A stretch of 64,000 bases of DNA, from positions 53,158,001-53,222,000 of the forward strand of contig NC_077240.1 of assembly GCF_947179165.1 (NCBI RefSeq), in the 5' to 3' direction. A program made the position numbers and the translations under genes. This stretch comes from Solanum dulcamara (taxonomy: Eukaryota > Streptophyta > Magnoliopsida > Solanales > Solanaceae). Below the pieces are notes generated by a model. It did no database searches, was not told where the DNA came from, and saw nothing but the letters and a program-made list of their open reading frames with translations. Shown piece after piece: positions 45,779 to 58,315 of the stretch. Numbering within the stretch: the stretch's first letter is position 1; every line of letters begins with the position of its first letter.

Positions 45779-48700
45779 TGTCACGACCCAACCCCGTAAG
45801 CCGCGACTGGGGTCTGATCTAGACCCTCCGTATACATATCTATCAGCTATGGTCTCATTGAACTGTAAATAAACAGTATCATGTAACAAAGCCCCATTGG
45901 GCGATAACATTTTCATAAACCTGTAGCCCTTTTCATTTGTACCACAACACGATAGGGCACGCAAGCCGACAAGGCTGCCATAACATAATAACATATATTA
46001 TATATCATGTAGACCCAGCTGAATCAAACTGACATACACAACCCATATATACATGTCTGCAGACCTCTAAACATATGAATGACAACATATGGCGGGATAG
46101 GGCCCCCGCCGTACCCCTGAATGGACGAAATAATTTTTATACATCTGTGGACAGTACCAAAAACTAGGCCCCGATACAATGGAGCCTCTTCCAACTGAGC
46201 TTCATGGAATCCTAAGCTGACGGACTCCCAAAATATTTATATGTACCTGCGGGCATGAACGCAGCCCCCCGAGAAAGGGGGTCAGTACGATATATGTACT
46301 GAGTATGTAAAACATAATATAATACAACTGGAAGCATATCTGAGATACAAAAACAGGGGATAAGATATCAATTCAGAAACCTGTACCTGTACTTTGTGAA
46401 TTACAAAAACATGCATGTTCGAGTCATATCATATAGACGGCCCTTTCGGGGGTCCGGTGAATCATCTCTGTAAAATCATCTCTGTAAAAACATCACAGCC
46501 CAATGCCATCACCACCTTATTACCACACATCATCATATATATATACACGTATCCCGGCCCTCTAGTGAGGGACTCGAGGAATAATGCAGTGAGTTGCGCA
46601 CGAGAACATATCCTGGCTCGGGACTCAGGGAAAGATGGGTCACAGTATACACGAGTAGATTAATGAGCAACTATATGCAATTTAAATCATTATCGAAGAC
46701 TCAACCGTAGAAGAAAATTAAGCTATTGTCTGAGAATCAGGATTGTAATGTAATCACCTTAAATGCCCTTTAAATGCCATTAGGGGCTATACTAGTTAGT
46801 GTTTCGGGGTCCTTAGACACGTACTAAGATAATGCTAACTGCTTAAGGACTCCAGAATACATGTTTTCATATATTCCTTACAATTAGGAGCCCGTATATT
46901 CATTAAGTCCTTAGTATAGGTAAGGCTCAAGGAAAGTAGCTTAACTGTTATAAAAGTTCATTACCCAGAAGTGAATAAAAGACACTTAGAAATGGAATTA
47001 CTTCAGAGATCACATCATTGTTTACTTACCTCTACGACATGCCAAAAGAAGAGAAAGAATAGGCTTTACCTACAACTAAGACATGCCAGAAGAAGAAAGA
47101 GAATAAACTATATATAGTCTATACTTTCCTTTATGGGATCTGCATACACATATTTCATACCCGGCCCATCATGGGGCTCGGTGAATCATTATGTCATTAT
47201 AATCTCACTTTCGTACTAAATACATATCAAGGGAAATGAGAGATAGCTTTCCACACACTAGTGTTTAACACGTAGAAGCCTTACTAGGCAATACTCAATC
47301 CTTGCAGATATTCCACACACAATTCACTAAGGCTAAAACTTGCCAAAAGGAAAGAAAGATAGCTGTACGAACTTATACCAAAACATGCCAAGAGAAAGCT
47401 TTACATACCTCTTGGGAGTTACCCTTTATCCTGGTCGCCTCGTCGTCTTCTGAACCTATTCAATATAAAGTAATACGAATATCAACTACTCTTAACTTTT
47501 CAGTATCTGAGGTTACGCCTTAATGTTAATGGAATCTATTCCCTTAGTCGTTTCCTCGACTAGTTCTTTAGTTTGTTATGGCGTTAACGAAAATTGGGCA
47601 GCACCTCCCCTATAATGTGCCCTATACAAATTTCCAATTAGGTCCCTAAGACCTACATCCAACCAACAACAATAACCTTCAGCAATTCATACCAACAATA
47701 TACAACATAAACTCCAAACGACTTATTCAAAAAGATGATATCAAATAGGGTGTCTAGTCCTTATTTTACAATGCCTTTAATTATACGCAACGGGGGGTCA
47801 TGTGGACTCAACCAGAAGCACCCTAACCCACATTAGAACATATTTAGGCCCTTCAACAAGACACCACACCCCTGCAGCAGCAACTCACAAGAACAACGCC
47901 TTACCTTGACGACAATTCGACTATAACGACTACACTTTAGTTTATTCCGAACGCCAAGTATTCTAATGATATTTACACACTTCCAGCCACCTATAGGGCG
48001 TGTAACATGCTCCATCAGAACACATAAATCTTAAAATTTAAAGAAGAAACCTTACCTTACGTTAAACTTGTCAAACTCGCCAAAACTATCCAAAATGTGA
48101 AATCTGGACAGCTTACTGTTTTACCTTGTCGCTTCGTTTCGAAGGGGTAATGGAGGAAAACAGAATTTACGTCCTTCATGAAAGTTATAGACATGTGTAT
48201 TAGGGTCGCAAAAAATTTCGAATCATCCCTACATCAATTTTGTACAAAATGATACGACCAAAATACTTACAGCTGTCCGTGTAGAATTTCCAAAACCAAA
48301 TCTGAGCAGTACCTCCTCTACGCTTCATCACCATTTTTCGAGCTGATAAATGTAAAACTGGATTTTGGAGTCTGAATGAAAGTTATAGACCCACGAAATA
48401 CCTTTCCAAAACATATTAAATCACACGAAACGAATCTGTACACAAGAAGTTATACCAATATTACTAACCACTGTCCCTTCCAAAAACGGGTTTGTTAACT
48501 AGCGTTTTCTCTTATTTTCTCTTCCAAATTCCAATTGAAAAGCTGGAGTTTTACTTCCATGAAGGTCTTAAAATACATATATACATATCCACGTACTTAA
48601 GGTACACCGTATATAATTAATTCATGGAAGAAAATTGGAAAACTAACCTTTAAACTTCAAGAACCATGGCTGCTTCTCTATTTCTCTCCCTCAAGTTTTT

Positions 48701-49284
48701 TTTCTCTATGTTGGCTGATGTTTTGATGGATAACTGAAGTATATGATATATATCAACATATATATGTGGCTTTAGGGTGTGACACGTGTCAACCCCAAGA
48801 GGTGACACGTGTCCAGCCCCTATTGGGCCACCGTATCATGCTGCCAACTATGGGCTGCCACGTGGCAGTGGGGTCCACCCCCAAGAAGGTGGGTCACCTG
48901 CTTGCTTGAGGTGCTGCCACGTGTTGCTTCTTCATTGGCTACCACGTGTCGTCTTTTTTTCCCTTCCTCGTGGGCTCATAATCTCCTCTTATTTTATGTA
49001 CCTATGTAATCCGTGCTACGTAAGTTTGATATATGCTTAAGTAGCTCAAGTGCATATGACTTTTAACTTAGTAGCTTACATAGGTAAATCGAGTCCTACA
49101 ACTCATTACTTGGCCTCCAATTCCTTCCGGACTCTTATGATTTTATCTCTAACCTTCTCTAGTATGGGGTATCACATTCTCCCTTCCTTAGAGCCGTTTG
49201 ATAGTGTCGTAACTTAAGTGGCTCACATGCTAGCTTCTAAGTAACTTAAGGGACATTCCGAGTTCAAAGATGTGGGGTGTAACA
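45779..49284 (-). repeat. LTR G, mosaic 5' LTR (3506 bp)
   Basis: Complete LTR from TGTCACGACCCAACCCC to GGGGTGTAACA. About 45779-46488 resembles LTRs E/F, about 46489-47069 is almost identical to 672-1252 of LTR A, and from about 47070 it is E/F-like again. A block at about 48105-48498 is shared with LTR H but not with A, B, E or F. U3 has TGACACGTGTCA (48780-48791) and related motifs upstream of a TATA tract near 48750-48772. It is the only intact promoter-bearing LTR pointing into the palindrome. Confidence 0.85.
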
Positions 49285-49856
49285 GTAACAACTTAAGACG
49301 ATTACTACCCTGGTCTTCAAGTGACGGTTCACTTGATTGTTTTATTGAGTCTCAGATGATGATTTAATTTGCATATGGTTCTTCACTACTATGCTCGTGC
49401 ATACTGTAACACATCTTTCACTAAGTCCCATAATGGGCCGAGAATGACATCGGGTGCTGCTTTACTACATCTTCACCGAGTCCCGAGCTGGGTATGATAT
49501 ATGTGTATGATAATATGATGACATGATATAATGATATGATATGATGATATGATTATCCACCGAGTCTCAGGTCGGGTATGATATATATATATACGATGAT
49601 ATGATGATGGCACCGAGTCCCTCATTAGAAGGTTGGGTACGGTATGATATATATGATGATAAGATATGATGACATGACCATATGATGATGGCACCGAGTC
49701 CCATGATGGGCCGAGTACGATATAAATGTATAATACTCTCTTCACCAAGTCCCTTAATAAATAAATGGATACAGTCTATAGACATGTATATGAAAATATA
49801 GTGGTACAATTGCAACACGGAGTCCCGCAATGGGCCGGGTATGGTAAGTGATTCCA
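49285..49856 (+). repeat. Inverted LTR fragment with ATGATATGATG-rich stretch
   Basis: Reads in the opposite direction to LTRs G and H: landmarks such as GGGCCGGGTATG, CACCGAGTC and TTTGCATATGGTTC are reverse complements of the middle of the family LTR. It contains imperfect repeats built on ATATGATGATATG. No coding potential is supported. Confidence 0.7.
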
Positions 49857-51216
49857 ATTTAACTATAGCGATTCCAATTTAGTTTATTTCGAACGTCAAG
49901 CATCTCTATGATGTTTTCACATTTCCAGCTACTTAAAAAACATATAATACACTTAATACCAACACCATAACCTCCAAATTGAAATTAAAGACCTTACCTT
50001 ATCTGAAATTGGCCAAAACTTGCCAATACTATCAAAACGTGAATTCTGGACAACCTACTGTCTTGTATTTCGCTTAGTTCCGAAGGGGTAATTGAGAGAA
50101 AAAGATTTGTGGCCTCAATGAAAGTTATAGACATGTGTATCAGGGTCGCATAAAATTTTGAATCACCCCTACAATAATTATTTACAAAAAGATATGCCCA
50201 AAATACCAACACCAGTCCGTATAGGATTTTCCAAACCAAAATCTGGGCAGAACCTCCCCCATAATTCATCACCCTTTTTTGACTAGATAAAAGCAGAACT
50301 GGGTTTTTAAGTCTAAATGAAAGTTATAGCCCTATGAAATATATTTCCAAAACATCTTGAATCACTCAAAACAAAGCTTTACACAAGGATTTATACTAGT
50401 ATTACTAAAAGTAGACCCCTTTAAAAACGGGTTTGTTAACAAGAACAAAAACCTCCTCATTGTCCCAACGATAAATTTTATGTTGTTAGAAACCGTCATA
50501 TCATTATAGGATACCTTAAATAATTAATTCATGGAAAGAAATCAGGGAACTTACCTCAAAGCCATGGCTGCCGTAGCTCCTTTCTCTCTTCCTCCATGTT
50601 TCTCATCTTTTTTCTAACTGTAAAAGGGATGGAAAATGAAGGCTTAGTCATAAGACTAAGTATATATAGCCTTCCCTAGGATGTGACATGTGGCATCCCC
50701 TAGGGGTGACACGTGGCATCCCCCTAGGGTGCCACCTCACTTCATACAACCAATCATACACTGCCAAATGGCAGCTTGGGTCCACCCCAAGTTGCTGCAT
50801 CACCTACTTAAGCCTAAGTAGGTGCATCACCTACTTGTCCAAGTAGGCGCATCACCTACTTGCTTCGATTAGGCGCGTCGTTTCCTTATTTCCCTTCCGT
50901 AGGTCCATAATCTTGTCTTACTTCAAGAGCCTATGCATTCCTTGCTACTTAAGCTCGACGTATACTCAAGTAGCTTAATTATGTAGTACATCCAAGTTGG
51001 TAGATTACGCAAGTAGATCGAGTCCTACGACTCATTACTTGGCCTCCAACTCCTTCTGAATAACTTATAACCCTATTTCCAATCTTTCCTATTATGGGGT
51101 ATCTCATTCTCCTTCTCTTAGGGTTATTTGATAGCGTGGTAGACAATCTAAGTCACGTGGAAACTTTTAAGAAGCTTAAGAAAGCGTTCCGAAGTACCAA
51201 AGTACGGGGCATAACA
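49857..51216 (-). repeat. LTR H, U3-side part
   Basis: Takes up the LTR sequence at the CGATTCCAATTTAG landmark and runs through the ACGT-rich U3 (GTGACACGTGGCATCC near 50706-50721) to the variant terminus CGGGGCATAACA. It is a different subfamily from A-G and resembles LTR K, whose end is its reverse complement. Confidence 0.7.
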
Positions 51217-53029
51217 ACTACTCCCAAAATATTATTTTGCTCATATACATTAATTGAGTAAAATACACAAAATATATCTCATCTAGTCCCATTGGAGTTT
51301 TACATCAATTTACATCATCTTCTCTTATAATCATCTCTTCTCTTAAATATAGGTACATCTAATCTCAATAATACATTTGGAAACATGAATAAACTTCTCA
51401 AAATATGTCATTCAAAATATATAATCCTCATGTTAGAAAATAGACATCAATGTACTTTTTCAAACTCAACATTGTGCTCATTAAGCAATGACAATAATCA
51501 TTCTTTTAACATCAATAATGCATGATATATTTAATGCAAACTCAACTAGGATTCATGTGAATACAAATATGTATTCATAACCTCAAACATAGAATCATCA
51601 ACTATAACATAATACACACTGGAAATCAATAGAGAAGTAACTAGATAGATCAATAATTCACTTTTATGGAATTGAAAACTCAAACTCATAACTCAATTTC
51701 ACTTTATGAATATGTCGGGAATGAGGATAAACTTAATCCAATATTTTGATAGCCTTACATAGATGGAACGACATTATCTAATTATAAATTGAAGACTTCA
51801 CTTAAAAACCTATAATACCCCAAAAAATTTTAAGCTAAAACTTGAATCATTCTTCATATGCATATAGGGTCATACCGAGTGATTATTAATTGTGACTAGG
51901 TGTTAAGGTCAATTCTTTAGTATGAAAATCAATTTGGAGATGTTTTAAGGTTACAAGAATCCCGTAGCACAAAATTGAGTTGAAAGCTTCCTTACCAATT
52001 TAGTTTTGATATAAGATTTTACATTGGTCAAATTACAACAATCATATATCCTAGAATATAAGGAAATAGGAGCCCATGACCTATCAAATTAAAGTCTTTG
52101 AGTCCTCTCTCCACTAATTTTGCCTCATTTAGAGTTTGAAGTAAAAAGTTATGCCCGATTTAGTGAAGCCTTATTAGGCAGTCGCATCTTCACGATTGCC
52201 AATACGGGCCGTGATGACCTTCATAGGCCGTAAAGGCTTTCGTGAAGAATTGCTGCAACAATTTTTCAACAACTTCCTGCAAGCACCCCAGGATTATTTT
52301 ATTCGTTTCCAAAGCATTTTAATCCTATTCTAAGTCATTTTTGGGTATTTTAAAGGAATATATTATTCCACCAATTAATTTTCCTCTTATAATCATCAAT
52401 CTAAACATTCAAGTATCTAGAAATTCTCTTAAAACTAACATAGGGTTCCTCTTCTCCATCAAGCTTTCAAGTAAAAAAATTCAAGAATCAAGAGAAGTCT
52501 TCTATCAAAGGTTTTTCCATGGTCTTCTTCCCAAATCAAGCTATAGTTTCAAGAACTCAAGTCTCCTTTTCAATTTCAAGGCTAGAATTCATTAAGGTAT
52601 GTGCGAATTCATCATTGGGCCATTTCACCCATAGAATCCCAAGTTTTCTCTCAAATTCATTTATGATTTCTTCTTCTAAAAGCCCTAAATATATGATGTT
52701 GCATTGGGTCTTCTTAATCATGATATATTCAGTGCGTCATTTGACTATTTTATTTCTCTAATGTTGTCACGGGTGAGCTAGTACGCCCCCATCTAGTTAG
52801 TAGAGGCATGTTAGATGTTCATGGAGTCTATGTTATCGCATCCTTTGATATTGTTTCTCCTTTATTAAGATATTCCTACTGAGACTTTAATTCCGCTTTC
52901 ATGATTTAGATTTATTGTTTTAAATACCTTATGAATGATTATGTATGATTTACTAATAGGCTTGGTTATAGTCCTTTGTGATTACGATCCGCATGTCATG
53001 CCTAGGGCCTAGCTTGGGTCGTGATAAAA
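51217..53029 (+). repeat. AT-rich stretch, probable old LTR of a plus-strand gypsy element
   Basis: No gene is seen. The right end, GGGTCGTGATA at about 53015-53025, is the typical LTR 3' end of this family in plus orientation, and the landmark CATCTAGTTAGTAGAGGCATG is typical of related LTRs. The left limit and a PBS are not recognisable. Short open frames near 52341-52761 have no support. Confidence 0.4.
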
Positions 53030-53104
53030 CATTGACCGCAACTCTTTTTTTTCTCTCCTATCCTTTCTCTCAAAAGTTTTAAAAGGTCATTTGGTTTGAA
53101 TACA

Positions 53105-53156
53105 AGTTATAATGGGATCAGTTATGATGGGATAAGTTATGGTGGAATTAGTTATG
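53105..53156. repeat. 15-bp tandem repeat, possible half of a MITE end
   Basis: Three full units and a partial one of about 15 bp (consensus AGTTATGATGGGATA) start at 53105, 53120, 53135 and 53150, right after TTTGGTTTGAATACA. Arrays of this kind are found at the ends of some plant MITEs. The opposite end is not present, as an LTR-like sequence starts at 53157. Confidence 0.5.
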
Positions 53157-53900
53157 TGTCATAACCTAATTTCTTAGGTCATGATGGCGCCTACTATCAC
53201 CACTAGTAGGCTAGCCGACCCATATCCCGAAGCATTGAGTAATAGAATGTCAGGGTAGAAGATGAACAATTTAATATAAAATAATAAGGAAAATAAAAGG
53301 AGCACACATGAATGGGCAAAAACAACTAAATATATACAAACCAAAAAGTTGACCACGAAAATAAAGTTGTCTCAAAAAGAAAAGACAAACAAAATGTATA
53401 TGCAAATGGAGACGGGTATATCTAGGATGCTATGTGGTCACCCTCGCCTTTGATCATGACTGCAGCTGGCTCGAATCACCATCAGTAGCTAGTACTGAAA
53501 CTTGCATCACAAAAATAGATGTAGAGTATAGTATGAGTACCACAACAACAGGTACCCAATACACATCATAGGCCAACTGAGTAGGATAAGCAAACGTAAA
53601 CTGAAATGTGAGTAAAACATCACAATCAAAGATAGGACAAGAATTAAATGTAGGTATGTACACTAGTGTACTAACAAACAAGGAAAGAAAATCTAACTAA
53701 CTCCGTCGGGCTCCCATAAACTCGACAGGTACGCTCGGGCACAAGTAAAGAGTAACCACCTACAGAAACTCCCATAAGCTCGACAAATGCCATAATAGCT
53801 GGAACAAAAGGAACAGAACCAAAAGGATTTCCTTTTTGCCTTTATTGTCTTATAATGTAGATATTGAGGTTGAGGATCATATCTATCCATGTGCCTAGTT
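53157..53900 (-). repeat. LTR fragment of another gypsy subfamily
   Basis: Starts TGTCATAACCTAATTTC, a diverged form of the TGTCACGACC LTR start, and has LTR-like landmarks such as GAGTATAGTATGAGTACC. The right limit is uncertain. The open frames on the minus strand here are chance frames. Confidence 0.45.
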
Positions 53901-54435
53901 AAGCTTTCCTATTCGGCAAAGTTATTGTGAGTCCTCATTTATTGAGGACTAGTTATCAAGTTGGCTATTATTTCCAAAGACTTTTCTTATGTTTCATTTT
54001 GAGGGTGAGCTAGAGACATGTCTTATCCCCTGCCCATGTTCATGAGTAGAGGCATCTAGTTTGACAACTGTTTCGATTCTATGTTGTCATGTAACATTCT
54101 TCATTTACTATCCATGGTTTAGACTCTCTTATGATATTTCTGCTTATACTTCACCTTATGTATGCTTATAATATGAACAAGAGGCTTGGTTGGAGCCTTT
54201 TGGGGTTTTGATCGCCATGGTACGACTTGGAGCACAAGGTTCAAGTGTCCTAGGGTGTCTAACATGCCACGTTAAGTAGAGTCTTATTCATGGATATGAA
54301 GCGCACCATATCTATGAGTAGGAGGCTATGAGGAGTTTTTAGGAATTCTCATTTCTTTCACGATCTATGTCGTACGGTAGAGTGTATTCTAAGACATCCT
54401 TTCCCTAATGTTTGTTCTTTGCAATTTTCAGAAAA
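53901..54435 (+). mobile_element. Leader of the plus-strand gypsy element (element 3)
   Basis: Leads into gag. The stretch GATCGCCATGGTACGACTT and the following text resemble 5' leaders of related Solanaceae gypsy elements as I know them. It also repeats the AGTAGAGGCAT landmark of 52800 at 54049. No PBS is recognisable. Confidence 0.45.
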
Positions 54436-55170
54436 ATGGCTCCAATAAAACCACTGTTGGCAAGGGAAATAATGTTAATGAAGCCCGAGCTCCCCCGGAT
54501 CCTCAAGACAATGGTCCTCTACCAAATCAAGTGACTAATGTGGAGTTTTGGACCGCCATTACTATGCTAGCCTAAGTAGTGACCAACCTAGGGGTTGCGT
54601 CTTTTCCTAATGTTCCTACTCTAGCCTCAAGAGTGAGGGACTTTGCACAAATAAACCCATCTGGAGTTTCATGGCTCAAAGTTTGATGAGGATCCTCAAG
54701 AATTCATAGATGAGATTTATAAGATAGTGAATATCATGGGGGTGTCTTTGGAAGAGAAAGTGGAGTTGGAAACATACCAACTTAAGGGTGTTGCTCTAGT
54801 TTGGTACACTCAGTGGAACTTAGAGAGAGTGGATGAAGGTCCTATTGAATGGGAATCTTTTAAACTTTCTTTTCCTGATTGCTTTTTCCCTCTTGAGCTA
54901 AGGGAGGCTAAAGTGTTGGTGTTCATAAATATTTGACAAGGCACTATGGGAATGAGGGACTATGCCCTCAAGTTTACTAAGCTATCAAAGTATGATCCTT
55001 CATTGATTGTCGATCCACATGCCCAAATGAGTTAATTCATATCGGGGGTGTCTGACTTGGGTGCTAAGGAACATTGTACTGCTCTGCTTATTAAGGAGAT
55101 GGACATATCTGATCTCATGAATTTTTCCAAACAAATTGAAGGAGAAAATCTCAAGGGGATAAGGATGAAG
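54436..55170 (+). pseudogene. Decayed gag of element 3, first part
   Basis: Starts ATGGCTCC and reads as gypsy Gag only across several frames. Segments include EARAPPDPQDNG, VTNVEFWTAITMLA, EDPQEFIDEIYKIVNIMGV and TYQLKGVALVWYTQWNLER, then RDYALKFTKLSKYDP. It has at least one early frameshift and several stops (after MLA, after the INPSG part, and after the open 69-codon piece ending 54936). It is cut at 55170 by LTR J. Confidence 0.75.
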
Positions 55171-55171
55171 G

Positions 55172-58100
55172 TGTCACGAACCAACCCCATAGGTCACGAC
55201 TGGGGTCCGACCTAGACCCTCCATATACATATCTATCAGTTGTGGTTACATTGAACTGTAAATAGAACAATATCATGTAACAGAGCCCCACTGGGCGATA
55301 ACATTTTCATAAACCTATAGCCCTTTTCGTTTGTATCACAATATAAAAGGGAACGCAAGCCGACAAGGCTACCATAGCATAATAACAAACTTCATATATA
55401 TCATGTAGACCCAGCTGAATCAAACTGACATACACAACCCACATATACATATCTGCAGACCTCTAAAAATATCAATGACAACATATGGCGGGACAGGGCC
55501 CCCGTCGTACCCCTGAATAGATAAAACAATTTTATGCATAAATAGTCCATATCAATAACTAAGCTCCGATACAATGGAGCCTCTTCCAATTGAGCTGAGT
55601 GGAATCCTAAGCTGACGGACTCCTAAAACGTCTATCGGTACCTACGGGCATGAAATGCAGCCCCCTGAAGAAAGGGGGGTCAGTATGACATATGTACTGA
55701 GTATGTAACACATAACATAATACAACTGGAGGCATATCTGAAGTAGAGAAGCAGGGGATAAAATATCAAAATTGGGAACTTGTACCTGTACTCCGTGAAT
55801 CATGAAGGCATGCATGCTCAAATTATACAATATAGCCGGCCCTTTTAGGGATCTGGTGAATCATATCTGTAGGACCATCATAGGCCCGACACCATCACCC
55901 CTTATTATAACACATCATCATATATATATATACGTACCCGGCCCTCTAATGAGGGGCTCGGTGGATAATGTAGTGAGTTATGCACGATAACATACCCAGC
56001 CCTAGACTTGATGAAAGAAGGGTTACAGTATACACGAGTATAGTAGTGAGTAACTATATGTAATTTAAATCATTATCAGAGACTCGACAAAATAAGAAAG
56101 TTAAGCTTTTGCCTGAGGACCCGAGTAGTGGTGTAGTCATGTCGAGTGTCCTCTAAATACCATTATGGGCTATCTCAATTGTAATCTCGGAGACCCTAGA
56201 CATGTATTAACATAGTTACCTCGAGATTATAATTATGGGCTGTCTCAATTGTAATCTTAGAGACCCAACTGTACATTTGTTACCTCTTTAACGTATAAAA
56301 GTTTCCAGGGAAATAGTTCAACTACTGTAGGAGTTCAATATTCAGAAGTAAATAAGAGATGTTTAAGAATGGAGCTACCCCGGAGCTCAGATCATATTCA
56401 ACTTACAACTAAGACAAAGACATGCCCAAAAGAAGAAAGAGAATAAGCTCTATGTAGTCTGTACTTTCCTTCAAGTGATCTGCATATACATATTTCATAC
56501 CCAGCCCATTATGGGGATCGATGAACCACTATGGAATCATAATCTCATTTTCCTACCAAATACATATCAAGGGAAATGAGAGATAACTGTACGTACTTAT
56601 ACCAAAACATGCCAAGAGAAAGCTTTACATACCTCTTGTGAATTACTCTTTATCCCGTTCGCCTCGTCATCCTTTGAACCTATTCAACATGAAAGTAATA
56701 CAAATATCAACCACTCTTTGCTTTCCATCATCTTAGGTTGCACCTTAACATTCCGGGAATCTATTTCCTTGCCCGTCTCTTCGACTAGTTCTTTAATTAG
56801 GTAAAGCGTTAATAAAAATTGGGAAGCACCTCCCCTATAATGTGCCCTATCCGAATTTCCAATTCTACTCCTAATACCTACAGCCAACCAACAAAAACAA
56901 CCCGCAACATACATTTAGGCAATTCACACCAACAATATACAACATAACCTCCAAATGACTTGCTCGAAATACCGATGTCAAAATAGGGCGTCTGGCCTTT
57001 ATTTTGTAACCCCATTAATTATACGAAACAAGGGGTTGTGTGGCTGAAACTAGAAACACCCACACCCCTTTTTTAATACATTTAGGCCCTGCAATAGCCC
57101 CCCCACACCTGCAATAGCACACCACAAGCCCAACACTTCACTTCGACCACAATTTAACTATAGCGACTACAATTTGGATTGTCTCCAACGTCAAGCATTC
57201 CTATATCATTTTTACATTTACAGCCACACAAAAGGCACATAAAACACTCCATAACAACACCATAAAGTTTGAATTAAAGGAGAAACCTTACCTTACCCGA
57301 AATAGGCCACAATCTGCCAAGACGCGCCTCTGAACTTCTCTAGACGTGCTGAAATTATGTGGACTATTTGTATGACTTCCTTGCTGCCCCAAATTGGAAT
57401 TTCTTGTTATTAAACATCGTTATATCACTTCGGGATACCATAATAAATTAATTCACGGAACGAAACTCGGTGGTATACCTCCAAAGGGCCTAACACGTAG
57501 CCCCTCTCTTCTTGCCTCCAACGTTTTTTTCCTCTTCTTTCTTTCACTTTTCTAGATGTAAAGATGAAGATATGGTTCCGTAGACATCGTAAGATACATA
57601 TATACATATCCACGTGGTTGAGGAACACTGTAGATAATTAATTCACGGAGGAAAATTGGAAAACTTACCTTAAACTTCTCAAACCATGGCTGCCTCTTCC
57701 TCTCATGTTTTCTCTCTATTCTCTTGGCTGATTTTGGATAAAGAACAAGTTAAGAGTCACATAATACATATATATATGAGGTGACACATGTCAGCCCCTA
57801 AGGATGACATGTGTCAAGCCCTTATTGGGCCACCTCAACTATGCTGCTAATAGGGTGCTGCCATATAGCAGTGGGGTCCACCTTCCCCAAGCAGGTGGGT
57901 CACCTACTTGACACCAAGAAGGTGGGTCACCTGCCTGCTTAAGGTGCTGCCACGTGTCACCTTTCTATGCTGCCATATGTCACTTTTTGTTTCTCCCTCG
58001 TGGGTTCGTCGTCTCGTCTTATTTTTAAGAACCCGTGTAATCTTTGCTACGTAAGCTTGGTATGTCCTCCAGTAGCTCAAGTATATAAGACTTTTACATT

Positions 58101-58315
58101 AATAACTTATGTGGGTAAATCGAGTCCTACGACTCATTACTTGGCCTCCAATTCCCTCTGGATTCTTATGACTCCATTTCCAACCTTCTCTACTATGGGG
58201 TATCACATTCTCCCTTCCTTAAATTCATTAGATAGTGTCGTAGCGTATTCGGCTCATACGATAATGTCCAAGAAACTTATGAGACCTTCCGATTTTAAAA
58301 GTATGGGGTGTAACA
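55172..58315 (-). repeat. Solo LTR J inserted in gag of element 3 (3144 bp)
   Basis: Complete LTR from TGTCACGAACCAACCCC to TATGGGGTGTAACA with Gag sequence on both sides and no internal region, so it is a solo LTR left by recombination between two LTRs. Flanking five-mers match imperfectly (TGAAG on the left, one base away; TCAAG on the right), so the target duplication is tentative. It has the usual middle landmarks and a U3 with TGACACATGTCA-type motifs near 57780-57815. Confidence 0.75.

Noticed and set aside
49473..49857. Tyr/Ile/Ser-rich open frames near LTR H
   Set aside because: Produced by ATGATATGATG-type simple repeats.
51217..53029. Host gene in the AT-rich stretch
   Set aside because: No coherent open frame, splice pattern or recognisable domain; the right end looks like an LTR end.
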